Origin: Acidobacteriota bacterium
GTDB lineage: Bacteria; Acidobacteriota; Terriglobia; Terriglobales; Acidobacteriaceae
NCBI GenBank assembly: GCA_021778845.1
Contig: JAJYBU010000019.1
Span: 1-64,000, forward strand
Direction: 5' to 3'
DNA length: 64,000 nucleotides
Made by a program: the position numbers and the translations under genes. The notes below the pieces were generated by a model. The model did not search any database. It worked only from the letters and a program-made list of their open reading frames with translations, and had not been told where the DNA came from. Of this stretch, positions 16,324-23,428 are shown one piece after another; position 1 is the first letter of the stretch, and each line of letters begins with the position of its first letter.

Positions 16324-18309
16324 CTAAATGCGCTGAAACGCTCGTTGGATGTCTCTTAGAGAATACCGCAATGCGATCGGTCTGCCGTGCGGACAGCTCA
16401 TCGGGTGCTCAGTTTTTCCCAATTCCGCCAGCAACCAGTCCATCTTTGCCATCTCCAGCGCCATATTCACCTTAATCGCCGCATGGCACGCAATCGACGC
16501 CGCAATCCGCGTCCGCCGCAGATCCTCATTCTCCACCTGCGCCGTCTTCTCCGTCACCCCCAGCACCTCCTCCAGCACCCGCTCCAACTCCTTGCCCTCC
16601 AGCCCCACCGGAGTCGCCTTCACCGCCAGCGTCCGCGGCCCAAACGGCTCCGCCTCAAACCCATTCCGCTCCAACTCCTCCGCAATCGCCGCAAACGTCA
16701 CCATCTGTTCCGGCAGCAACTCCACCAGCACCGGCATCAACAGCCGCTGCCGCTGCACCGCCTCCACCTTCCGCTCGCGCAGAATCTTCTCAAACAGCAC
16801 GCGCTCATGCGCCACATGCTGATCCACAATCCAAAGCCCCTCCTCATTGGTCGCCAGAATAAACGAATCCCTAAGCTGCCCCAGCGGCTTCAACGAAGCC
16901 AAAGAATTCAACGTAGGCTGCTCTTCAACATCCCGGGTGCCCGACATCTCGCTTTTGAAATGCGGGTTCGCAGAATCCTCAACCTCCCCATACCCCACGG
17001 CCATCCCCGGCCCACTAAACCCCAGCCTCCCCGCCGACTCCACCACCATCCGCTCCCTCAACTCAAACGCCGCCACATCCCCCGGCTCAATCGCCCCCTC
17101 ACTCTCCTCCACCCTCCCCGCACCCGCCTGCCCATCTCTTGCAGAGAACACAGCCTCATCCACCCCCGGCAGCGGACTCACATCCACCATCAACGACTCG
17201 CTCGCCGTAGGCGCAGAATGCAGTGCCTGAAAAAAACTCGCCGCTGGCCGCGCATTCATCAGCGCCGTCCGCACCGAGTCCCGCACAAAATCATGCACAA
17301 AACTTCCCTGCCGAAACCGCACCTCCGTCTTCGCCGGATGCACATTCACATCCACCTCCTGCGGCGGCATCTCCAGAAACAGCAGCACCACCGGAAACGA
17401 AGTCGGCGGAATAATATTCCGATACGCCTCATTGAACGCGTGCAGAATCAGCTTGTCGCGAATCAGCCTTCCATTCACAAACACGTAAATCGAATTCCGA
17501 TTCAGCTTCTGCAGCTCCGGCTTGCTCACAAACCCGCTCAGCCTCACAAACCCCGGCTCCGCCGCCTCATAATCCTCCGCACGCTTCCACGGCGGAGGCT
17601 CCGGCAAGCCCGCCCGCGCAAAGTCAATCTCCGCCGCCACCGGAATCAACCGCTCGAACGTCTCGCGCCCAAAGATCTGGTACAGCCGCTCCCCCGCATT
17701 CGCCACCGCCGGCGCCACCAGCAGCGCCTGCGTCGCAGAGTGCAACTCAAAGTGCATTTCAGGATGCGCCAGCGCATAGTGCGTCACCAGCGCCGCCACA
17801 TGCCCCAGCTCCGTCTGCTCCGCGCGCAAAAACTTCCGTCGCGCCGGCGTATTAAAAAACAAATCCCTTACCGCAATCGTCGTCCCCGCCGGCAGCCCCG
17901 CATCCTCCACGCGCAACAAATTCCCGCCCGCAATCTCCATCACCGTGCCGACCTCATCCTCCGCCGCGCGCGTCTCCAGGCTCACCCGCGCAACGCTCGC
18001 AATCGACGGCAGCGCCTCTCCACGAAACCCCAGCGTCGCAATGCTCAACAGATCATCGCTCGACCGCAGCTTCGACGTCGCATGGCGCTCAAACGCCAGC
18101 AGCGCGTCATCTCTCCCCATGCCATGACCGTTGTCCACAATCCGAATCAGCTTCCGCCCACCGGCCTCAATCTCCACCCGAATCCGCGTCGCCCCCGCAT
18201 CCAGCGAGTTCTCCAGCAGCTCCTTCACCACCGACGCCGGCCGCTCCACCACCTCACCGGCAGCAATCTGATTCGCCACCTGGTCCGACAGCACCCGTAT
18301 CTTTCCCAT
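16324..18309 (-). CDS. mutL: DNA mismatch repair protein MutL (endonuclease type)
   Basis: The 661-residue protein begins 'MGKIRVLSDQVANQIAAGEVV', the GHKL ATPase start shared by all MutL proteins, with 'ENSLDAGATRI', 'DNGHGM' and 'TLGFRGEALPSIASV' following and 'VNVHPAKTEVRF' near residue 310. The C-terminal domain carries 'DQHVAHERVLFE', matching the DQHA(x)2E(x)4E metal-binding endonuclease motif, plus 'ACHAAIK' and 'CPHGRP'. It therefore nicks DNA itself, as expected where MutH is absent. I start at ATG 18309; the frame is open upstream but without homology. It is divergent from the polyprenyl synthase. Confidence 0.97.
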   Translation of the reverse strand: MGKIRVLSDQVANQIAAGEVVERPASVVKELLENSLDAGATRIRVEIEAGGRKLIRIVDNGHGMGRDDALLAFERHATSKLRSSDDLLSIATLGFRGEALPSIASVARVSLETRAAEDEVGTVMEIAGGNLLRVEDAGLPAGTTIAVRDLFFNTPARRKFLRAEQTELGHVAALVTHYALAHPEMHFELHSATQALLVAPAVANAGERLYQIFGRETFERLIPVAAEIDFARAGLPEPPPWKRAEDYEAAEPGFVRLSGFVSKPELQKLNRNSIYVFVNGRLIRDKLILHAFNEAYRNIIPPTSFPVVLLFLEMPPQEVDVNVHPAKTEVRFRQGSFVHDFVRDSVRTALMNARPAASFFQALHSAPTASESLMVDVSPLPGVDEAVFSARDGQAGAGRVEESEGAIEPGDVAAFELRERMVVESAGRLGFSGPGMAVGYGEVEDSANPHFKSEMSGTRDVEEQPTLNSLASLKPLGQLRDSFILATNEEGLWIVDQHVAHERVLFEKILRERKVEAVQRQRLLMPVLVELLPEQMVTFAAIAEELERNGFEAEPFGPRTLAVKATPVGLEGKELERVLEEVLGVTEKTAQVENEDLRRTRIAASIACHAAIKVNMALEMAKMDWLLAELGKTEHPMSCPHGRPIALRYSLRDIQRAFQRI

Positions 18310-18491
18310 CCCAAGATTGTAGTCAGTCCGCCCGGCAACAGTTTCTCCACCTGCTTTTCCCCAACGCCCGACCACGGCTCTCAGCCTTACCCTTACCCTT
18401 GCCTTTCCGTCTGTCATTCCGGGAACCTGCTTCCCTCTCGCGCATCCTCGCCGTCCGCGCAGGACCCAACTCACGTAGAATCACACTGACC

Positions 18492-19478
18492 ATGAACACA
18501 GAAGTCCAGACCCTCCTCACCTCCGGCGTCACCCTCACCGACGCCGCGCTCGAGCGCCTCCTCCCCGCCTCCACCACCGAGCCTCACTCCATTCACCGCG
18601 CCATGCGCCACAGCGTCTTCGCCGGCGGCAAGCGCCTCCGCCCCATCCTCTGCATGGAAGCCGCGCGCATGGTCGCAGCCACCGGCCAGCTCCCTCCCGG
18701 CGCAGCCGAGCTCGGTGCCGCCATCGAGATGGCCCACACCTACTCCCTCATCCACGACGACCTCCCCGCCCTCGACAACGACGACCTCCGTCGCGGCAAG
18801 CCCACCTGCCACGTCGCCTACGGTGAAGCCATCGCCATCCTCGCCGGCGACGCCCTCCAGAATCTCGCCTTCCAGGTCCTCGCCGACCTCCCCGCCCCAC
18901 CCGCCACCATCGTCGCCATCCTCCGCGACTTCGCCCTCTCCATCGGCACCGGCGTCGGCGCTCCCACCGCAATCACCCCCGGCATGATCGGCGGCCAGGT
19001 CGTCGACATCGAGTCCGAAGGCATCCATCCTACCGCCGAGCTCGTCGAGCGCATCCACCGCGCCAAAACCGGAGCCCTCATCACCACCAGCATCGTCACC
19101 GGCGGCCTCCTCGGCCTCGCCCATCTCCCCACCGAACCGGGTGCCCCGGGTCCCGGTTCTGGAACCCGGGTTTCCACCAACCTCAACCACCCCGACCTCA
19201 TCGCCCGCCTCCGCACCTTCGGCGAAAACGCCGGCCTCGCCTTCCAGATCGTCGACGACATCCTCGACATGACCCAGACCTCCGCCGAACTCGGTAAGAC
19301 CGCCGGCAAGGACACCGCCGCCATCAAAGCCACCTGGCCCGCCGTCTACGGCATCGAGCAGTCCCAAAAAGACGCCGCCTCCCTCATCGCCGACGCCTTC
19401 GCCGCCCTCGCCCCCTTCGGCCCCGCCGCCACCCCCCTGAAATCCCTCGCCCAATACCTCGTCGACCGAACCCACTAA
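18492..19478 (+). CDS. ispA: Polyprenyl (farnesyl/geranylgeranyl-type) diphosphate synthase
   Basis: The 328-residue protein condenses isopentenyl diphosphate with allylic diphosphates. Both Asp-rich motifs are visible: 'DDLPALDNDDLRRGKPT' (first, DDxxxxD) near residue 95 and 'DDILD' near 255, with 'GGKRLRP' at the N terminus and 'GQVVDIESEG' and 'KTGALITTS' between. The DDxxxxD form is typical of short-chain bacterial IspA enzymes supplying undecaprenyl, quinone and hopanoid pathways. A Gly/Pro-rich insert at about residues 213-230 is encoded by a palindromic repeat and lies in the loop before 'LRTFGENAGLAFQIVDDILD'. I start at ATG 18492, as upstream codons add nothing conserved. Exact chain length is not certain. 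Confidence 0.9.
   Translation: MNTEVQTLLTSGVTLTDAALERLLPASTTEPHSIHRAMRHSVFAGGKRLRPILCMEAARMVAATGQLPPGAAELGAAIEMAHTYSLIHDDLPALDNDDLRRGKPTCHVAYGEAIAILAGDALQNLAFQVLADLPAPPATIVAILRDFALSIGTGVGAPTAITPGMIGGQVVDIESEGIHPTAELVERIHRAKTGALITTSIVTGGLLGLAHLPTEPGAPGPGSGTRVSTNLNHPDLIARLRTFGENAGLAFQIVDDILDMTQTSAELGKTAGKDTAAIKATWPAVYGIEQSQKDAASLIADAFAALAPFGPAATPLKSLAQYLVDRTH
19139..19176. repeat. GGGTGCCCC-type palindromic repeat inside ispA
   Basis: The segment gggtgccccgggtcccggttc...gaacccgggtttcc has a 7-bp stem cccgggt/acccggg (19145-19151, 19164-19170). The shared 11-mer gggtgccccgg recurs at about 34248 in non-coding DNA. It is in frame here and encodes EPGAPGPGSGTRVS. Confidence 0.65.
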
Positions 19479-19514
19479 ACATCTCACCCAAGCTGGAACC
19501 GCACGCCCGACACC

Positions 19515-19928
19515 ATGAGCCTCCGCCCCCGCCACTTCGTCCTCCTTGCCATCATCATCGGGCTCTTCGTCTACAACATCATCCGCCACCGTCACGACGA
19601 GCGGAACGCGATCCCCCGTGCCTCCGCGCCAGTCGCCATCACCACCCCGCGCCTGAACACCCCCGCCTGGGCCGCCTTCGACCACGCCGCCGCCCTCCGC
19701 GACGATCCCGCCGCCACCTTTGACCCCGCGCTCAAGGACCTCAACCAGCTCATCCCCCTGGACCCCAACCCCACCGACGGCCACCTCACCGACATCAAGG
19801 GCTGCCTCACCTGGCTCGAGTTCTACCGTCAGGGCATGGCCCAGACCCATCCCGACCCGCAGATGAAGACCCGCGCCACCCACCACATCGACGACTGCGT
19901 AAAGTACCACCTCGACACCGGCGCCTAG
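19515..19928 (+). CDS. Membrane-anchored hypothetical protein
   Basis: The 137-residue protein has one N-terminal membrane segment ('FVLLAIIIGLFVYNII', residues 8-23) after a short basic start, then a soluble domain of about 100 residues with two cysteines ('DIKGCLTWLEFYRQG' and 'HHIDDCVKYH'). It is probably anchored in the inner membrane with the soluble part outside. I do not recognise the family. It follows ispA by 36 bases in the same direction and may share its transcript. Confidence 0.7.
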   Translation: MSLRPRHFVLLAIIIGLFVYNIIRHRHDERNAIPRASAPVAITTPRLNTPAWAAFDHAAALRDDPAATFDPALKDLNQLIPLDPNPTDGHLTDIKGCLTWLEFYRQGMAQTHPDPQMKTRATHHIDDCVKYHLDTGA

Positions 19929-19930
19929 CC

Positions 19931-19966
19931 TCTCACCAACAAGACTCTCACCAACAAGACTCTCAC
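19931..19966 (+). repeat. Short tandem repeat
   Basis: Two and a half adjacent copies of a 15-16-base unit (ctctcaccaacaaga) follow the stop codon. No function apparent. Confidence 0.6.
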
Positions 19967-20066
19967 TCTCGCAGTGCTTTCGCTGGGGTGCGCACACTCG
20001 CAGTCTGTGCATGTCCCTTCTGCAAAACGCCTCGCCGCGTGTGCGTAAATCGCACGCCGGTGAGAG

Positions 20067-20080
20067 GTGATGAATATCAC
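20067..20080. promoter_or_regulatory. FNR/DNR-type operator upstream of the cytochrome gene
   Basis: The sequence gtgatgaatatcac is a perfect 5-bp inverted repeat with a 4-base spacer. It fits the layout TTGAT-N4-ATCAA of Fnr-like regulators with G/C in the outer position. It lies 56 bases before the GTG start of the multiheme cytochrome. Confidence 0.5.
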
Positions 20081-20135
20081 TGATCGCAGCTATCGCCAGT
20101 TCGATACTTGGAGACCGTAATCAGGAGGTCAGTCC

Positions 20136-20537
20136 GTGAATCGTCTCTGTACGCGCATGTTTGGTCTCACCCTGTTCGCTTTTCTTGTGTTCGCTATCGC
20201 CGTCCAACCCGTCATCGCCCAGCAGGATAAAGCCACGCATGTGCACCATCGGCTGATTCCAGCCGGGGACACCTGTGCCACCTGCCACAAGGTCATCTAT
20301 GACCAATGGAAAGCCAGCCCCCATGCCGCCAACGGTGTCGAATGCACCGTGTGCCATGGCGAGACCACAGCAGCAGACTTCGCGGGCCTGCCAGCATTAA
20401 GCACCTGCGAAACCTGTCACGCCGATCAGGTAGCCCAACTGAAGTCTGATCCATTCATGAGCGGCAAGACCTGCGTGAGCTGTCATCAGCCACACAACTT
20501 CGTCGAGCACAAGAAGGTAGCCGCTGCAGGTAAGTGA
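20136..20537 (+). CDS. Small periplasmic tetraheme cytochrome c
   Basis: The 133-residue protein has a signal peptide ('LFAFLVFAIAVQPVIAQQ') and four CxxCH heme-attachment motifs: CATCH, CTVCH, CETCH and CVSCH. The His-rich spacing resembles the NapC/NrfH or class III-type small cytochromes that carry electrons in the periplasm during anaerobic or low-oxygen respiration. The start is GTG at 20136, supported by a strong ribosome binding site (caggaggt) seven bases upstream. A palindrome of Fnr type lies in the promoter region. No reductase partner is encoded nearby. Confidence 0.9.
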   Translation: MNRLCTRMFGLTLFAFLVFAIAVQPVIAQQDKATHVHHRLIPAGDTCATCHKVIYDQWKASPHAANGVECTVCHGETTAADFAGLPALSTCETCHADQVAQLKSDPFMSGKTCVSCHQPHNFVEHKKVAAAGK

Positions 20538-21225
20538 TCGCAACTAAGTGATCACAACTCCTGGCCGTGGCATTCTCCGCCTGCTGGCCGGCGCATCCGC
20601 GCACCATCCCGCAAGCATGTCATCGCATGCCACGGCAATGTACCACCCGTTGCCCTGAAAACTACAGCGCCTTCCCTCCATGGGCAGACCGAAGCCTGAG
20701 ATGCGCGTGCCGCCTTTCCCTACCGAAAACGGCACGCGCACACTTCGTCCGGTCCCCATTGCCAAGGGAAATTTCTAGCGATCAGGTGCCCGAAGATTCC
20801 GCCCGGCACGCCGATACGCTGCAAGTACATTTGCCGCGTCTGCAAATCTGCATCTTCCGGGGCGCGTCTTCAATTTGCCCGCACTGTTTGGGCAAACGCG
20901 GAACCATGCAGTCGTGCAGTTCACCCCATGGGTATGCATGCCTTCAGCCCAGCGCACGCATGGAAGCATGGTCCCGATCTGGCTTGGCGAGGCGAAACAG
21001 CCCTTCAGCCCAGCGCACGCATGGAAGCATGACCCCGACCATATCTCCAGCCTCTCGGCAAACGTCCCGCTCCCCGGGGTAAACGTGCCCCTGCGACCGT
21101 CGTCCTCCAATGACGCCTCACCACTCCACCGCCCCAATTCCTCCGCCAGCCGCGATACAGTGAGAGAGGGTGAGTGCGTGGTGATTCAAGCTGACCTTTC
21201 CACCCTCATCCCCGAGCCGCAAACC
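20538..21225. other. Gene-poor gap with a 30-bp direct repeat
   Basis: About 690 bases with no credible gene; open frames here lack ribosome binding sites and family motifs. The notable structure is an identical 30-mer (from ccttcagcccagcgcacg to catggaagcatg) at 20941-20970 and 21002-21031, giving a 61-base period. Confidence 0.6.
20941..21031. repeat. Direct repeat, 30 bp, period 61
   Basis: Two identical 30-base copies, 20941-20970 and 21002-21031, separated by a 31-base spacer. Each copy contains the smaller near-palindrome gcatggaagcatg. With only two copies it is not a CRISPR array. Confidence 0.9.
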
Positions 21226-21543
21226 ATGACGCCCACCCCCGACCTCCACACCCTCCTTCGCGACTGCTACCTGCCCGCTCCCAACCCGGCGCAGCTCCAG
21301 CGCAACATCGTCGCCGCCGGCCTTGTCCGCTCCGCCACACTCACCCCTGATCCCGACGCGCCCGGCTCCACGATCCCCGGCCTCCCCCCGCGCTTCGTCG
21401 CCCGCATCACCCTCCACGCTCCCGCCTCCGACGACGCCGCCAACGCCCAACTCGTCGCCCAGATCGAAAACCGCCTCCTCGGCCTCCCCTCCATCTCCCG
21501 CGTCCAGGTCACCCTCCTCCCCGCCCTCTTCCCCATCCTCTAA
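21226..21543 (+). CDS. MIP18/DUF59-like protein
   Basis: The 105-residue protein has the layout of MIP18-family iron-sulfur assembly factors (SufT, PaaD): an N-terminal helix 'LHTLLRDCYLP', then 'NIVAAGLVRSATLTPD' matching the 'NIVDLGLVY' strand, 'FVARITLHAPASDD' for 'VRLTLTTPGCP', a helix 'NAQLVAQIENRLLGLPSIS' and the closing strand 'RVQVTLLPALFP'. The conserved Cys of the TPGC loop is absent ('HAPASDDAANAQ'), so a role in Fe-S transfer is doubtful. I use the ATG at 21226; GTG codons at 21178 and 21181 have a better ribosome binding site (GAGG, 8 bases before 21178) and may be the true start. Confidence 0.6.
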   Translation: MTPTPDLHTLLRDCYLPAPNPAQLQRNIVAAGLVRSATLTPDPDAPGSTIPGLPPRFVARITLHAPASDDAANAQLVAQIENRLLGLPSISRVQVTLLPALFPIL

Positions 21544-21654
21544 TCTGCACGAAATCCGCACCCTGCATCCCAAAACCGTGCTGAGAGTGTCGAATTGCAG
21601 CCCAACATTGCGCTGAGCCCTGCACCAAACTCACGAGTTTCGCCCGGAAAGCCC

Positions 21655-22395
21655 ATGTCCCGATCCAAAATCCATGTCATGCCCCACCCTCCCGTCATCC
21701 ATCCCTTCGACCAGCTCCACGGCACCGACACCTCCGGCCTCATCCCCGGCTCCGTCATCGTCCAGGGCACCTCCGCCAAGCTCGAAGAGCTCACCGCCTA
21801 CTACGGCGTAGCCCCTTCTATCCTCCATGGTTTGTTAGACATCTGGCTCCACCGCACCACCCCTTTCCCCATCGAAAAGACAGTCTTCCTCGACATCGGC
21901 GCCGGCAAAGGCCGCGCCCTGCTCCTCGCCTCCCAGTTCCCCTTCCTGCGCGTCGAAGGCGTCGAGCTCAACCCCGACCTCGCCCGCATCGCCAACGCCA
22001 ACATCTCCCTCTGGAACAACGACTTACAAGCCAACGCCCTCTCCCCGCTCACCCTCCATCACGCCGACGCAACCACCCACCCCCTCCCCCTCGAACCCAC
22101 CCTCGCCTTTCTCTTCCACCCCTTCGAACTCCCCCTCCTCCGCCGCTTCCTCCGTCACATCGAGACCTCGCAAGCCACTCATTCTCAACCTTTTGACCTC
22201 CTATACGCCAACGCCGAGCACGACTCCTACCTCGACCACCACCCCGCCTTCACCCGCCTCTGGATGGGTTCCGTCGCCATGTCCCCCGCCGACCACGTCG
22301 CCGACCTCGCCGCCATCGCCCAGCAAAAGGAATACGGCTCCACCGGCGACGAACTCTGCGCCATCTACCGCTTCACTGGCCGCAAACCCCAATAA
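21655..22395 (+). CDS. Class I SAM-dependent methyltransferase-like protein
   Basis: The 246-residue protein has a clear Rossmann methyltransferase motif I, 'VFLDIGAGKGRALLLASQFP', followed by the acidic motif 'VEGVELNPDLARIANANI' and 'HHADATTHPLP' as motif II. The N-terminal 'EELTAYYGVAPSILHGLLDIW' is typical of a small group annotated only as class I methyltransferases. Substrate unknown. The start ATG at 21655 was preferred to 21595, because the upstream residues are not conserved-looking. No operon partner is obvious. Confidence 0.8.
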   Translation: MSRSKIHVMPHPPVIHPFDQLHGTDTSGLIPGSVIVQGTSAKLEELTAYYGVAPSILHGLLDIWLHRTTPFPIEKTVFLDIGAGKGRALLLASQFPFLRVEGVELNPDLARIANANISLWNNDLQANALSPLTLHHADATTHPLPLEPTLAFLFHPFELPLLRRFLRHIETSQATHSQPFDLLYANAEHDSYLDHHPAFTRLWMGSVAMSPADHVADLAAIAQQKEYGSTGDELCAIYRFTGRKPQ

Positions 22396-22803
22396 AATCC
22401 GCATTCCCTCCCTCCACGGAACCAAACCCCTCCACCCCCCGTATTACCCTTCAGAGCGAATTCGACCCGCTTTTCCCAATAAACTAGGGGGCAGCGTGCG
22501 AATAACGATCAAGTTGACCGATAAAAGTTTGAATCGAATGAAACCATCGCGCACTCTGATCCGTAGAAGGTTATGTGCACAGAAACTGCAATCGCTCCTC
22601 TAAACCGAGCGAGCGACGCAGTACCAGCAGAGTCCCTGGCGAACAAACCGGGACGGCATAGGCCTCAAATTTACTCCCGCGACCGCGACGGCTGAGTCAA
22701 GACCTCATCACCGCCCGCACGGACGACCATCACTGATAACCAACGTTGTAGTAGAGCGCCGCAATCCCGGCCTGACCGGTCGCGCGCGCCACAGGAGAAC
22801 CAA
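22396..22803. other. Long untranslated leader or gap before the 34-codon ORF
   Basis: About 400 bases with no gene I can support. The bases 22601-22740 hold several short GC-rich complementary stretches and could fold, but I recognise no known riboswitch or RNA family. A TTGACC at 22514 is a possible -35 element without a convincing -10. Confidence 0.4.
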
Positions 22804-22908
22804 ATGTACTTCGCATTGCTCGCACTTGCATCCGCTTCCACCATCTTTGTCCCGAGCTTCATCGCCATCCGTGATCGCACCAACGCCGACTGGCACGCCC
22901 GCTACTAA
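22804..22908 (+). CDS. Small single-span membrane protein (34 residues)
   Basis: The ORF starts at ATG 22804 with AGGAG six bases upstream, and a strong terminator follows 17 bases after its stop. The peptide begins MYFALLALASASTIFVPSF, a hydrophobic run long enough to cross the membrane, and ends in a charged tail (IRDRTNADWHARY). The combination of ideal ribosome binding site, membrane-helix composition and adjacent terminator supports a real gene. I do not recognise the family and assign no function. It lies alone, convergent with tsaE. Confidence 0.65.
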   Translation: MYFALLALASASTIFVPSFIAIRDRTNADWHARY

Positions 22909-22925
22909 GTCCCAACCACAACAAA

Positions 22926-22956
22926 ACAAAGGCCGTGATCCAATCGCGGCCTTTGT
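22926..22956. terminator. Intrinsic terminator between the small ORF and tsaE
   Basis: Arms acaaaggccgtgat and atcgcggcctttgt (one wobble pair) with a 3-base loop, followed by cgtttctct on the plus strand. It can act for both convergent genes. Confidence 0.8.
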
Positions 22957-22984
22957 CGTTTCTCTACCTGTCTACCGTCTGCAT

Positions 22985-23428
22985 CTACCAGCGCACCCGC
23001 AGCAGCCGCTCGTTCTCCGTCTCCCCCTGGGTCATCTCGATTTCCGCATCGGCCCGCTCCATCACGCTCGCAAACCGGTCGCCCCACTCCACCATCACCA
23101 GCGCATCAGGAGCCTCGGCCATCTCCCACAACCCAATCCCTTCGAGTTCCCGCTCCGTCTCCAGCCGATACACATCCAGGTGAATCAGCCGCGTCTTCCG
23201 CCCCTTGTACTCATGCACCAAGGTAAACGTAGGGCTTGTAACCTCTTTTGAATCTGCACCTAAAGCCGCAGCGATCCCGCGCACCAGGGTAGTCTTCCCC
23301 ATGCCCAGATCCCCTCGCAGCACCACCAGCTTCGGCGCCGGCAGCAGCTCTGAGAGCAGCTCCCCCATGCTCAGAGTTCCATTTTCGCTGCGTGTGCGCA
23401 GTCGCTTCTCCCGAATCCACTCCTTCAT
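22985..23428 (-). CDS. tsaE: tRNA threonylcarbamoyladenosine biosynthesis ATPase TsaE
   Basis: The 147-residue protein works with TsaB, TsaC and TsaD to make t6A37 on ANN-decoding tRNAs. It shows the P-loop 'LRGDLGMGKTTLVRGI' (residues 38-53), 'SPTFTLVHEY' and 'LIHLDVYRLE', then 'VEWGDRF', all diagnostic of the family. Its ATG overlaps the stop codon of the NAD(P)HX gene in an ATGA junction, so the two are translationally coupled. Confidence 0.97.
   Translation of the reverse strand: MKEWIREKRLRTRSENGTLSMGELLSELLPAPKLVVLRGDLGMGKTTLVRGIAAALGADSKEVTSPTFTLVHEYKGRKTRLIHLDVYRLETERELEGIGLWEMAEAPDALVMVEWGDRFASVMERADAEIEMTQGETENERLLRVRW

Noticed and set aside
20560..20700. Possible remnant of another cytochrome gene (a CHGN peptide in one frame)
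   Set aside because: Only one isolated Cys-His pair without a CxxCH motif, and stops occur in all frames nearby.
20941..21031. Possible CRISPR array
   Set aside because: There are only two copies of the 30-mer, no further units, and no cas genes.
22548..22614. 21-codon ORF upstream of the small membrane peptide
   Set aside because: No ribosome binding site and a basic composition with no feature; likely chance.
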